Source: an uncultured Saprospiraceae bacterium | Lineage (GTDB): Bacteria > Bacteroidota > Bacteroidia > Chitinophagales > Saprospiraceae | Length of the DNA stretch: 33,960 bases | NCBI GenBank assembly: GCA_937921825.1 | Contig: CAKZVK010000090.1 | Location: forward strand, 1 to 33,960 | Direction: 5' to 3' | Shown here: one piece after another, positions 16,802-25,975 of the stretch | How the letters are laid out: every line of letters starts with the position of its first letter | Numbering within the stretch: the stretch's first letter is position 1 | Notes under the pieces: generated by a model | Databases searched by the model: none | What the model was told of the DNA's origin: nothing | What the model saw: only the letters and a program-made list of their open reading frames with translations | Program-made: the position numbers and the translations under genes

Positions 16802-17974
16802 TTAGTTAAGTCTTTCGAATATGCCTGCTATACCTTGTCCTCCACCTACACAGGCAGTGACCATACCGTACTTCTGGTTACGAAGTCTCATTTCATTTAG
16901 TAATTGTATAGTCAGCTTTGCACCAGTACAGCCTAGTGGGTGCCCAAGGGCGATCGCTCCACCATTAGGGTTTACTATATCGGGGTTCAAGCCAGATTCC
17001 TTTATTACCGCCAAGGACTGAGTCGCAAAAGCCTCGTTCAGCTCTATCTGTTCAATGTCTGATAACTTAAGCCCTGCCTGACTCAGTGCTTTAGGAATAG
17101 CCACACAAGGTCCTATCCCCATATATAACGGATCTACACCACCTACAGCACAAGAAATCAATCTCGCTTGTGGAGTTAGATTCAGTTTCTTGACCATTTC
17201 CTCACTGACAACTAGCGTAAAGGCCGCTCCATCAGAAGTCTGAGAAGAATTACCCGCGGTGACTACTCCACCCATCTTGAAGACGGCTCTTAGTCTACCT
17301 AGACCTTCCATACTTGTACCCCTTCTTAGACCCTCGTCTGTATCTACTACGTGACTAGTCTCTACTCTTTTCCCATCTTTAACAAAGACATTCTCTACGG
17401 TTACAGGAACGATCTGATCTTTGAATCGACCACCATCAATTGCTGCAGCTGCTTTTTCATGTGATTGTACAGAAAAGGCATCTGCCTGCTCTCTCGTCAC
17501 TTCATACTTCGCTGCTACAGCCTCTGCAGTGTGCCCCATACTCACATGGTAATTTATGTTTTCTACATTGGCTTTATAACTTGGAGCCAACTTATACCCA
17601 GTCATCGGTATCATGCTCATACTTTCTGCTCCACCTGCAACATAGATATGACCGAATCCAGCTTTTATCTTACCTACAGCCATAGAAATAGCTTCTAGAC
17701 CAGATGCACAGTATCTATTGATCGTGATGCCCGGCACTTCTTTTCCCAGTGCTCTCGCAGAGATGAGTCGTCCTACTTGTAAGCCCTGCTCACCTTCAGG
17801 ATTGGCACATCCCACTATGACGTCGTCTACTGTCTTGGGATCTACTTCAGGAACTTTTGACATCAGATGTTTGATCACATCTACGGCCAGATCATCTGAG
17901 CGATAGTTCTTGAATCCACCTTTTTTTGCTTTACCCACTGCTGATCTATAACCAGCTATTATGTATGCTTCCAT
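16802..17974 (-). CDS. fadA: Acetyl-CoA C-acyltransferase (3-ketoacyl-CoA thiolase)
   Basis: The enzyme cleaves 3-ketoacyl-CoA with CoA to release acetyl-CoA, the last beta-oxidation step. All three active-site blocks are present: [11 protein letters not shown] with nucleophile C89, [15 protein letters not shown] with H345, and [10 protein letters not shown] with the acid/base C375. The length of 390 residues is normal for a thiolase homotetramer. It starts [19 protein letters not shown]. The cytosolic protein probably works with FadN and the acyl-CoA dehydrogenase encoded on either side. The four-helix-bundle gene and its repeats lie between this gene and fadN, so transcription from the fadN promoter has to pass through that insert. 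Confidence 0.96.
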   Translation of the reverse strand: MEAYIIAGYRSAVGKAKKGGFKNYRSDDLAVDVIKHLMSKVPEVDPKTVDDVIVGCANPEGEQGLQVGRLISARALGKEVPGITINRYCASGLEAISMAVGKIKAGFGHIYVAGGAESMSMIPMTGYKLAPSYKANVENINYHVSMGHTAEAVAAKYEVTREQADAFSVQSHEKAAAAIDGGRFKDQIVPVTVENVFVKDGKRVETSHVVDTDEGLRRGTSMEGLGRLRAVFKMGGVVTAGNSSQTSDGAAFTLVVSEEMVKKLNLTPQARLISCAVGGVDPLYMGIGPCVAIPKALSQAGLKLSDIEQIELNEAFATQSLAVIKESGLNPDIVNPNGGAIALGHPLGCTGAKLTIQLLNEMRLRNQKYGMVTACVGGGQGIAGIFERLN

Positions 17975-17985
17975 GTTTTTAATTC

Positions 17986-18040
17986 TAGTATTAAGATTTT
18001 TAGTATCAAGTAGAAAGACTCTCTTTTGGTCTTCTACTTT
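17986..18040. repeat. Flanking repeat of the four-helix-bundle cassette (downstream side)
   Basis: Plus strand: AGTATTAAG and AGTATCAAG occur as direct copies 13 bases apart (17997 region and 18002-18010). They lead into a hairpin of AAGTAGAAAGAC (18008-18019) with GTCTTCTACTT (18029-18039), which has one bulged A and a 9-nt loop. The same AGTAT/AAGTAG vocabulary recurs in opposite orientation upstream of the gene. Confidence 0.6.
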
Positions 18041-18372
18041 AGACTTTTCTTTAAACCAATTATCATTTTTTCTATTTCTTGTATTCTATTCAGATCATCT
18101 GCATTGAGATACTCTAAATCACTAGCGACAAGTATTTGAGTTTCTAATTCGAAAGCTGAACCTAAGGCTACATCAAGATGGTAGTTAAGCTGCTTATTAG
18201 AACCTCTTCCACAACCTTCAGCTATATTACTGGGTATGGAAATAGTACTTCTTTTCATTTGACTAACAAGTCCAAATCTTTCCTCTTTCGGAAACGTATT
18301 TATCCTTTCAAAAACAATTTTAACAAAGTCTCGAGATTTGTTCCAAACACCTAATTTTCTAAAATCATGCAT
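18034..18372 (-). CDS. Four-helix-bundle protein (S23 / 23S rRNA intervening-sequence type)
   Basis: The 112-residue product has the complete TIGR02436-type pattern: FRKLGVWNKSRDFVKIVF, FPKEERFGLVSQMKRSTIS, IPSNIAEGCGRGSNKQ and YHLDVALGSAFELETQI. These proteins form four-helix bundles, assemble as pentamers in solved relatives, and resemble the Avd accessory protein of diversity-generating retroelements. Their cellular role is not known. The gene is an unrelated passenger inside the fad operon (65 bp after fadN, 59 bp before fadA). AGTAT/AAGTAG repeats flank it on both sides, and the downstream repeat overlaps its stop codon. This suggests it arrived as a small cassette. No reverse transcriptase or template repeat is nearby. 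Confidence 0.88.
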   Translation of the reverse strand: MHDFRKLGVWNKSRDFVKIVFERINTFPKEERFGLVSQMKRSTISIPSNIAEGCGRGSNKQLNYHLDVALGSAFELETQILVASDLEYLNADDLNRIQEIEKMIIGLKKSLK

Positions 18373-18385
18373 CTTTATACATACT

Positions 18386-18430
18386 GGTCTTTGTGATACT
18401 AAATCTTTGTACTAAATACTTTCTACTTCC
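18386..18430. repeat. Flanking repeat of the four-helix-bundle cassette (upstream side)
   Basis: Plus strand: GATACTAAATCTTTG, TACTAAATA and CTTTCTACTT follow each other. They match the reverse complement of the other flank (CTTTCTACTTGATACTAAAA), so the gene lies between imperfect inverted repeats. It sits in the 65-bp gap between fadN and the four-helix-bundle gene. Confidence 0.55.
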
Positions 18431-18437
18431 TATTACT

Positions 18438-20840
18438 TTAATTCCTTAACGGTTTGTTATGCATTAAAATATGCTGGATTCTATCCAACGTTTTTTGATT
18501 TCCTAGAAGGCTTAAAAATGCCTCTCTTTCTATATCTAATAAATACTGTTCGCTTACCTTTTGCTGACCTGTAAGATCTCCTCCTGAGATTACATACGCC
18601 ACCTTTTTGGCAATCTCCACATCATAATCTGACATGTATAAGCCTAGTCTGAATTCATTAATTGCAGAGTATAAAGCAGATAAGCCTGTCCTTCCTAAGA
18701 CTGTAACATCATGACGAGGCACACTAGCTACATAGTCTTTAGCGAGCTCTAGTACTTTCTCTTTTGCCTTAGTGATATTTTTAGGAGTATTAGGCGTGAT
18801 AATATCCTTAGACTGTAGTAATAGGTTGTGATTATAAGCTTCATATGCTGAAGTCGCTACTGTAGCTGTTGCAATAGGCTTAAAGTGTTCTATAAGAGTC
18901 GGGATCTGAACATCCCCTTCGAAATAACTATCAGAGGCTCTCAAGGCCATCTCTTTAGTACCTCCTCCACCGGGGATAAGTCCTACACCTACTTCCACTA
19001 ATCCTATGTACGATTCAGCAGCCATGATAGTTGCATCACAGTGCATTGCTAACTCGCAACCTCCACCAAATACATAACCCTGACCTGCCAATACTACTGG
19101 CACCTTAGAGGTTCTACATCTCATCGTCAGTTGCTGAAACTCATGAACCATCTTATCCAGCTCGTCAAATTGCTTTTGCATAGCCATCATTCCGACAGGC
19201 ATCAAATTCGCACCGACAGTAAAGTTTTTAGCATTATTACCAATCACGACACCTTTCCAACCCTCTTCTTCAGCCATAGTGATGGCATTATCTAGTGCCT
19301 TGCCTATTCCTTCTCCGATGGCATTGCTCTTACTCACAAACTCTAGACACATAACACCGTCTCCGATATCATGGACTACAGCTTCACTATTTTTGAATAC
19401 CGGCGTATTCTTCCTAAAGGCCTCCAATACCAAGATACCTTCCATACCAGGAACTACTTGGTAAGACTTCGTTTCTAGGCTATAGTATAATCGTTGATTG
19501 TTCTCCCACTTGTAAAAGGACTTATGTCCAGCATCCACCATCTGAGTTACCCAAGCAGGGATCGTTTCTCCACAATCTTTAGCAAGCTGAATACCTTTTT
19601 CTAGACCCATCAAATCCCAAGTCTCAAAAGGTCCATAGTCCCACATGTAACCAGCTCGCATAGCATCATCGACACTGTAGAACTCATCTGAGATTTCAGG
19701 AATTCTATTAGCGGTATAGGCGAAGATAAATGCAAAGTATTCCTTTAAGAATTTGTTCTCTCTCTCTTCTCCATCCACTAGCGCATTGAATCTCTTATCG
19801 AGTAACTCTATACCCTTTGCTTCTTTTACAGCAGCTAACTTCGGTCTGATGGCAGGCTCATATTCCATCGTCTTCAGATTCAATGCATTGATGATCTTGC
19901 GACCATTCTCATCTTTCTTTTTAGTTTTCTCATAGAAGCCCTTGCCGGTCTTATTACCTAAGAACTTATTCTCTACTAGAAAATCCATGTACTTAGGCAT
20001 CTCAGAACCGTTGACCTTGTCCACGTAGCTATCTCCTTTGGTATTGGCAAGGACAAACTTGGTAACCTTGTCTCCCGTATCTACCCCGACTAGATCTTGC
20101 AGTCTGTAATGAGCTGTCTTAGGTCTGGCCACTAAGGGACCCATAATGGCATCTACCTCTTCTATACGCATCTCATACTTAGCAGTTAGCTCAGTAAGTT
20201 TGACACCAGAAAGGACTCCTATCCTGTTAGCGATGAAACCAGGAGTATCTTTACAGAGCACTGTCTTCTTACCTAGATAGGTATCTCCAAAATCCATAAA
20301 GAAATCAGTCACTTCAGGATCAGTTCCTGTATGAGGGATGACTTCAAATAGAGGCATGTACCTTGGTGGATTAAAGAAATGGGTTCCGCAGAATTTCTGC
20401 TGAAACTCCTTGGATCGACCCTCTACTAGCATATTAATCGGAATACTCGAAGTATTAGAGGTCACCAAAGCAGACGCTTTCATGTGTTGCTCTACTTTCT
20501 CGAATATCTGCTTTTTGATGTCTAATCGTTCTATGACCACTTCTATGATCCAATCAGCGTCCGCAATTTTATCAAAATCATCATCAAAGTTTCCAGTGCG
20601 AATACGAGAAGCAAATTTCTTATCGTAAAGTGCCGCTGGCTTGTTTTTGATTGCTGCCTTCAAGGCACCATTAACGAGGCTATTTCTCTTTACAGGGTTA
20701 GATTTTTCTTCATCTGTAAGATTAAAGGGCACAATATCTAGTAGTAAAACATCTAGACCGATATTAGCCAAGTGACAAGCAATCCCAGATCCCATTACAC
20801 CTGACCCTAGAACGGCCACTTTTTGAATTCTATATTTCAT
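18438..20840 (-). CDS. fadN: 3-hydroxyacyl-CoA dehydrogenase / enoyl-CoA hydratase, FadN type
   Basis: This bifunctional enzyme performs the two middle steps of beta-oxidation: hydration of enoyl-CoA, then NAD-dependent oxidation. The dehydrogenase domain comes first: Rossmann motif VLGSGVMGSGIA (10-21), then NTSSIPI, FCGTHFFNPPRYMPLFEV and the C-terminal half with GDTYLGKK and DTPGFIANRIG. The crotonase-fold hydratase domain is near the C-terminus (about 485-690), with oxyanion-hole-like AGQGYVFGGGCELAMHCD and VGVGLIPGGGGTKEM. This order is that of B. subtilis FadN and the reverse of E. coli FadB. It is the first gene of the operon. Its leader (20841-20944) has short inverted repeats, and a TACATTTG -7 element lies at 20952-20945. 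Confidence 0.94.
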   Translation of the reverse strand: MKYRIQKVAVLGSGVMGSGIACHLANIGLDVLLLDIVPFNLTDEEKSNPVKRNSLVNGALKAAIKNKPAALYDKKFASRIRTGNFDDDFDKIADADWIIEVVIERLDIKKQIFEKVEQHMKASALVTSNTSSIPINMLVEGRSKEFQQKFCGTHFFNPPRYMPLFEVIPHTGTDPEVTDFFMDFGDTYLGKKTVLCKDTPGFIANRIGVLSGVKLTELTAKYEMRIEEVDAIMGPLVARPKTAHYRLQDLVGVDTGDKVTKFVLANTKGDSYVDKVNGSEMPKYMDFLVENKFLGNKTGKGFYEKTKKKDENGRKIINALNLKTMEYEPAIRPKLAAVKEAKGIELLDKRFNALVDGEERENKFLKEYFAFIFAYTANRIPEISDEFYSVDDAMRAGYMWDYGPFETWDLMGLEKGIQLAKDCGETIPAWVTQMVDAGHKSFYKWENNQRLYYSLETKSYQVVPGMEGILVLEAFRKNTPVFKNSEAVVHDIGDGVMCLEFVSKSNAIGEGIGKALDNAITMAEEEGWKGVVIGNNAKNFTVGANLMPVGMMAMQKQFDELDKMVHEFQQLTMRCRTSKVPVVLAGQGYVFGGGCELAMHCDATIMAAESYIGLVEVGVGLIPGGGGTKEMALRASDSYFEGDVQIPTLIEHFKPIATATVATSAYEAYNHNLLLQSKDIITPNTPKNITKAKEKVLELAKDYVASVPRHDVTVLGRTGLSALYSAINEFRLGLYMSDYDVEIAKKVAYVISGGDLTGQQKVSEQYLLDIEREAFLSLLGNQKTLDRIQHILMHNKPLRN

Positions 20841-20867
20841 TTCAATTTATCTATCAAATTAAGTACG

Positions 20868-20952
20868 ATTCCTGATCTTGAGGTCAGGGAAGAACCACTA
20901 TCTAAATGCTTGAGAATCAAGATGGTTCATTATGTATCGAACAGCAAATGTA
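20868..20952 (-). promoter_or_regulatory. fadN promoter (-7) and structured leader
   Basis: The minus strand reads TACATTTG (20952-20945), a TAnnTTTG -7 match, about 105 bp upstream of the fadN start. The leader holds nested inverted repeats: GAACCA (20892-20897) with TGGTTC (20923-20928) enclosing CTTGA/TCAAG (20909-20921), and CCTGA/TCAGG (20871-20888). These could be operator half-sites or RNA hairpins. No regulator gene is visible nearby. Confidence 0.4.
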
Positions 20953-21013
20953 AGTTGAATACAAACAAAGATATTAATATTAAATCGCATCTGTTCTATG
21001 CAGTAAAATAAGC

Positions 21014-21021
21014 TACATTTG
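21014..21021 (+). promoter_or_regulatory. Bacteroidota -7 element for the ABC-F gene
   Basis: TACATTTG matches TAnnTTTG exactly and ends 20 bp before the ABC-F start codon. TGTTC about 18 bp upstream is a weak -33 candidate. Confidence 0.5.
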
Positions 21022-21037
21022 CAGCCAAATTATCTAG

Positions 21038-22669
<1,632 letters not shown>

Positions 22670-22689
22670 TTTACAACTACAACAAAAAA

Positions 22690-22720
22690 CAAAGGGGCCG
22701 AAAAAATCAGCCCCTTCCTT
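22690..22720. terminator. Bidirectional intrinsic terminator between convergent genes
   Basis: AAGGGGC (22692-22698) pairs with GCCCCTT (22710-22716). The A-rich run on the left and the T-rich run on the right let it act on both the ABC-F gene (plus) and the PDZ gene (minus), which converge here. Confidence 0.8.
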
Positions 22721-22742
22721 TATATGTACTCTTTATAAACTA

Positions 22743-23666
22743 TTACCGTCCTAGGAATAGTACTTTACTCTTTTGCTTAGTCTCTCCTTGATCTATGACA
22801 AAATAATAAGTGCCAGGCACTTGGTCAGAAAAAGTAAAACTTGTTCTTAAGCTACCATGAAAATTCTCGATATCCTCCTTATAGACTAAAGACCCTTTGC
22901 TATCTAATATATAAAATGCTAGAGGTTCATTAGAAGGCGACTCGTACCTTAGATATGATATTTCTTTTGTAGGATTGGGAAAGACAGACAGGCTTGGCTC
23001 TATCACTTCCTCAGTAACATTAGTAAGCTCTACTATCTCCTCAAATTGAACAGGAGCTTGCTCACAGTTTTCGAAAGTAACCCTGATTGTCGGTTTACCT
23101 GCGATTACTACATCTGCATTTTTTATACTTCCACTTTTGCTGTACTCAAGATTTAGTGTCTGCCCTACCTCAGCGGATCTGACAGCCATCTGAAGATCAC
23201 AGTAGCTTGTTATTGCATGATCGCCTAAGCTATATATAACATCACCAGCTATCAAACCAAGCTGGCTTGCTGGACTCTCTTCTGCAACACTTTTCAATAT
23301 AATACCCGTAAAATTCTCATTAGAAGAACCGCTAACACCTAAAAAAGGCTTGAACACTAGGGTTTCTTTTTGACACAACTGTGCCTCACTTTTTGAGCCA
23401 CTGTAGAAGACGAAGTGTCGGATATCCTCCTTGGTATAATATCCAAACAGAGATACTCTCTGACCCTCAGGGTGGTTATTGATAATTTGTTCAAAGTTCA
23501 TCGTTTTAGCCTGCTCACTCTCATAGGTATCATGGCTCACCATCTGACCATAAGCATCGTACTTTTTTACTTGGAGAGAATTGAGGCCATTGGAATGTTG
23601 CTGACTAAAGCAAAGATTCCCAACAAATAACATCACAATACACAAATACATGTTCTTCATTAACAT
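22743..23666 (-). CDS. Secreted PDZ-domain protein with type IX secretion C-terminal domain
   Basis: A signal peptide (about 1-22, ending CFSQ) is followed by a region of unknown fold (23-110). A PDZ domain follows (about 112-195: FLGVSGSSNENFTG, ESPASQLGLIAGDVIYSLG). The C-terminal ~80 residues form a T9SS type-A sorting domain (LSVFPNPTKEISYLRYES, FYILDSKGSLVY, GTYYFVIDQGETKQKSKVLF). T9SS cargo crosses the outer membrane and is anchored at the cell surface or released. PDZ domains bind C-terminal or internal peptides, but no protease domain is present, so a binding or scaffold role is inferred. MLMKNMYL offers two nearby starts; ATG 23660 is an alternative. Confidence 0.87.
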   Translation of the reverse strand: MLMKNMYLCIVMLFVGNLCFSQQHSNGLNSLQVKKYDAYGQMVSHDTYESEQAKTMNFEQIINNHPEGQRVSLFGYYTKEDIRHFVFYSGSKSEAQLCQKETLVFKPFLGVSGSSNENFTGIILKSVAEESPASQLGLIAGDVIYSLGDHAITSYCDLQMAVRSAEVGQTLNLEYSKSGSIKNADVVIAGKPTIRVTFENCEQAPVQFEEIVELTNVTEEVIEPSLSVFPNPTKEISYLRYESPSNEPLAFYILDSKGSLVYKEDIENFHGSLRTSFTFSDQVPGTYYFVIDQGETKQKSKVLFLGR

Positions 23667-24049
23667 TGTTATTAAGTTATATAATAAATCGTTTTAGCAG
23701 CTCTCTTAGTAGATAAATAGCAGAGCTCAGTTCTATAAATTCTCAGAAAAACTGACCTGAACAGGTCAGAGGGTTGATCACAGTTCTTTTGACTAGCAAA
23801 AGAAAGCTAAGTAACTAAGTTTAACAATAAGATATTGCCTTGGTAAGGATACTTGCAGTTATGTGTAAAACAATAGGCATAAGGAACTAAATCCAATTAT
23901 GCTCGACGGCTAATTTTAGACGTTTATAACAAAATCTCAGAGAGGTCATAAATACATTACTGATCCTAATTATAACTTAATAATCAGAGGAGGAATGGCT
24001 GCTGTATAGAATCCCCTGACAAGGAACTTTTTCTTTAACATATAAGTTA
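23667..24049. other. Gene-free spacer upstream of the PDZ gene and the tRNA
   Basis: No credible ORF is visible in this AT-rich 383-bp stretch. Its clearest structure is an 18-bp palindrome, CTGACCTG-AA-CAGGTCAG (23752-23769), 86 bp upstream of the PDZ gene start and possibly an operator. An AGGAGGA followed by a four-codon ORF (23995-24009) is probably chance. Confidence 0.6.
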
Positions 24050-24057
24050 TATATTTG
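24050..24057 (+). promoter_or_regulatory. Promoter -7 element of the initiator tRNA gene
   Basis: TATATTTG matches TAnnTTTG. The expected transcription start (about 24064) falls at a small leader hairpin, CCGATT (24062-24067) with AATCGG (24074-24079), just before the tRNA, which would be removed during 5' processing. Confidence 0.6.
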
Positions 24058-24088
24058 CGCTCCGATTGAATGAAATCGGTAACAATAT

Positions 24089-24161
<73 letters not shown>

Positions 24162-24166
24162 CTAAG

Positions 24167-24202
24167 AGTCTTGTAAGTCACTGATTTACAAGACTTTATT
24201 TT
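24167..24202 (+). terminator. Element-borne terminator now serving the tRNA-fMet gene
   Basis: AGTCTTGTAA (24167-24176) pairs perfectly with TTACAAGACT (24186-24195) around a 9-nt loop, followed by TTATTTT. It starts at the last base of attL, so all of it except that base is element DNA. The native terminator was displaced to 33838-33878. Confidence 0.85.
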
Positions 24203-24209
24203 GCAATGT

Positions 24210-24230
24210 GGCCAAAATTGTTGCCAAAAA
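24210..24230 (+). other. Candidate integrase arm-type sites, left end
   Basis: GGCCAAAAT (24210-24218) and TTGCCAAAA (24221-24229) are close copies spaced 11 bp. Similar TTACCAAAA and TTGCCATTT words occur at the right end (33641-33706). Repeated short words near both ends are typical of arm binding by tyrosine integrases; binding here is inferred. Confidence 0.35.
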
Positions 24231-24266
24231 CAACATTTAAACACCTTCCAATACTTTGATCTTTGG

Positions 24267-24734
24267 CTATATTATTACCACCCCATCCTTTCTGACACGT
24301 ATACCATAGTCACTTAACTTATTTACAGAATAACCACTATCCAACTCATACCAATCATGTTTGGTTGGAATCATATCATTAATTTGCTTTGAAAGCGAAA
24401 TAGATTTTGAAGAAGCGCTTTTCTTTTGAATTATCAGTTTCCTTTTTTGCTTCAAAGTCTCAGGGTCCAATTTTTTCAAAGAGTCAATTTTGTTATTTAC
24501 ATCATCTAATATCTTAAACTCAGAAATCAGATTAGGTAGCAGTTCATCAATTTTATTACTGACCGAATTGAAACTCTTATTCAAAGCAAAAACAATAGAT
24601 TTGGATTCAGATAATCTTTTCTCTAATTCATCTATTTCTTCATTATCATTTGTAGATTCTAACATTGATTCAAATTGCTCAATGAGTCCATTGTGCTTTG
24701 TTAGTTCCCCTTCAGGATTATACATTCCCATCAA
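24267..24734 (-). CDS. Coiled-coil protein of unknown function (element cargo)
   Basis: The 155-residue protein is mostly helical, with long heptad-like stretches (about 15-45 and 60-115: FESMLESTNDNEEIDELEKR, DDVNNKIDSLKKLDPETL). A short C-terminal globular piece follows, DWYELDSGYSVNKLSDYGIRVRKDGVVII. There is no signal peptide and no membrane segment. It is the gene nearest attL, transcribed toward the tRNA, and stands alone. I recognise no family. Its position at the end of the element opposite the integrase is where satellites and prophages often carry accessory (for example defence or superinfection) genes, but nothing in its sequence shows such a role. Confidence 0.65.
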   Translation of the reverse strand: MMGMYNPEGELTKHNGLIEQFESMLESTNDNEEIDELEKRLSESKSIVFALNKSFNSVSNKIDELLPNLISEFKILDDVNNKIDSLKKLDPETLKQKRKLIIQKKSASSKSISLSKQINDMIPTKHDWYELDSGYSVNKLSDYGIRVRKDGVVII

Positions 24735-24896
24735 AAGATATTTTTTATTGTTTGATAAAAACTATAGAATCAATTGGTGTTTCGTTTCTACATATCCACA
24801 TAAGCCCAAAAACAACCCATAATCAATAAATACAACCCTTTGTCATTTTCTTTAAAGTTAGAAATTAAATATTCCTATGTTCGGAAAAAAGGAAAT

Positions 24897-25292
24897 ATGA
24901 AAACACTTATTCTATTTATTGGATTTGCCTTCACTGTAGCAAGTCAAATGTCAAATTGCGGAAGTAATAGCAATGGTGATGAATGTATTGAAGTAAATGA
25001 AGTAAATGCATCAAGATTATCTAACACATCAGCAAAGGTGAGTTGGTCGCATAGCTGCCTTCAATGTAGTTCGTGGAAATTAGGAAGCAAAAGGAAATTT
25101 TTGGGAGTATTCCCATTTTGGTACAGCTGGGAAACAATTAACGAGCCATTAGGTAACTCTTTTCTTGGATACGATGTGGTTAAAGTAGGGCTAAAAAAGA
25201 ATAAAAAATACAAGTTTAAAGTTAAAGCAAATAATATGGGGGTTACGTGCAATTCAAGCACAATCGGCACCTCCGATCAAGTAGATCTGTAA
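24897..25292 (+). CDS. Small exported protein with a fibronectin-III-like fold (element cargo)
   Basis: A signal peptide (1-16) is followed by QMSNC, an imperfect lipobox, so the product may be a lipoprotein anchored at C21 or a plain secreted protein. The rest looks like one FnIII-like beta-sandwich: VNEVNASRLSNTSAKVSWSH for the first strands and VKVGLKKNKKYKFKVKANN for the late strands. Several Cys residues (C55, C57, C67-like spacing) could pair in the periplasm. ATG 24897 is preferred over an upstream TTG because it places the hydrophobic segment at the N-terminus and follows an AAAAAAGGA stretch. It is one of only two plus-strand genes in the element, consistent with a lysogenic-conversion-type surface gene. 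The function is unknown. Confidence 0.65.
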   Translation: MKTLILFIGFAFTVASQMSNCGSNSNGDECIEVNEVNASRLSNTSAKVSWSHSCLQCSSWKLGSKRKFLGVFPFWYSWETINEPLGNSFLGYDVVKVGLKKNKKYKFKVKANNMGVTCNSSTIGTSDQVDL

Positions 25293-25307
25293 AAATTTTA
25301 GGTTAGA

Positions 25308-25339
25308 TAATAAAAGCCCCTAGAATCAATCTAGAGGCT
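25308..25339 (-). terminator. Terminator of the two-gene cargo operon
   Basis: AGCCCCTAGA (25315-25324) pairs with TCTAGAGGCT (25330-25339) with one mismatch and a 5-nt loop. Read on the minus strand it ends in TTTTATT. It lies 36 bp after the stop codon of the 25375-25944 gene. Confidence 0.75.
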
Positions 25340-25374
25340 AATCATACCGCAATGCCATTAACAAAATATATTCC

Positions 25375-25944
25375 TTATGCAGCTTCGTACTTACTCCATT
25401 CGCTTTCTGTAAGCCCTCTACCGTTCTTAGTTCTGCTTATAAATCCGTGTCCTGATCTTGGTGGTAATAGTTCGTCATTCTCTCTATGTGCAGCATACAG
25501 ATGATTTTCTGATATGATAGTGTTTAAGCTAGTTAAGATTGTAAGCAAGGTTCTTACTTCCTTTTCTGCTTCATTCTGTAAAGATGTAACCGCTGCATCA
25601 TGTTGTAACCAAGTCAACCTATTTACAAAATCGGGAAAGTTAGCTTTACTCTTAATATGCTGTTCACCATCAAGAACTAAATAATGGATTATGTCACTAA
25701 CGATATAGCAGTTATCAGTATCGAATTTATCATTACCGAAAACATACTTTAACATTGCATTCATGAGACCGACTATTGATAGTCCTTCATCACCTTTGCC
25801 CTTGTAGCTGTTAGGGTCTTTGAGTATAGAAATTATCCTGTTGTAAATCTTCTCAGAGAGAGAATAAACTTCATCTTCTAGCTTGTCAAAGATGATTGAA
25901 GATTGATTATAAAGGTCTTGTAGTTCAGTAAGTTTAATATCCAT
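25375..25944 (-). CDS. Hypothetical helical protein (element)
   Basis: The 189-residue protein is mainly helical (LQDLYNQSSIIFDKLEDEVY, GLMNAMLKYVFGNDKF, LQNEAEKEVRTLLTILTSLN). A basic C-terminus follows, with PPRSGHGFISRTKNGRGLTESEW, a stretch that could bind nucleic acid. There is no signal peptide, membrane helix or known motif. It lies 31 bp downstream of the 25976 gene on the same strand, ends at an intrinsic terminator, and so belongs to the operon controlled by the triple operator at 26553-26626. I do not recognise the family. Confidence 0.65.
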   Translation of the reverse strand: MDIKLTELQDLYNQSSIIFDKLEDEVYSLSEKIYNRIISILKDPNSYKGKGDEGLSIVGLMNAMLKYVFGNDKFDTDNCYIVSDIIHYLVLDGEQHIKSKANFPDFVNRLTWLQHDAAVTSLQNEAEKEVRTLLTILTSLNTIISENHLYAAHRENDELLPPRSGHGFISRTKNGRGLTESEWSKYEAA

Positions 25945-25975
25945 TTCTTTTGATTTGTGATTTATGAAAAAGTGA

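Noticed and set aside
17440-17698. Two overlapping plus-strand ORFs inside fadA
   Set aside because: Antisense shadows of the thiolase coding sequence.
18034-18372. Accessory (Avd) gene of a diversity-generating retroelement
   Set aside because: No reverse transcriptase, template repeat or variable repeat is present nearby.
23995-24009. Four-codon ORF after a strong AGGAGGA sequence
   Set aside because: Too short to support; Bacteroidota rarely rely on Shine-Dalgarno sequences, and no downstream attenuator is evident.
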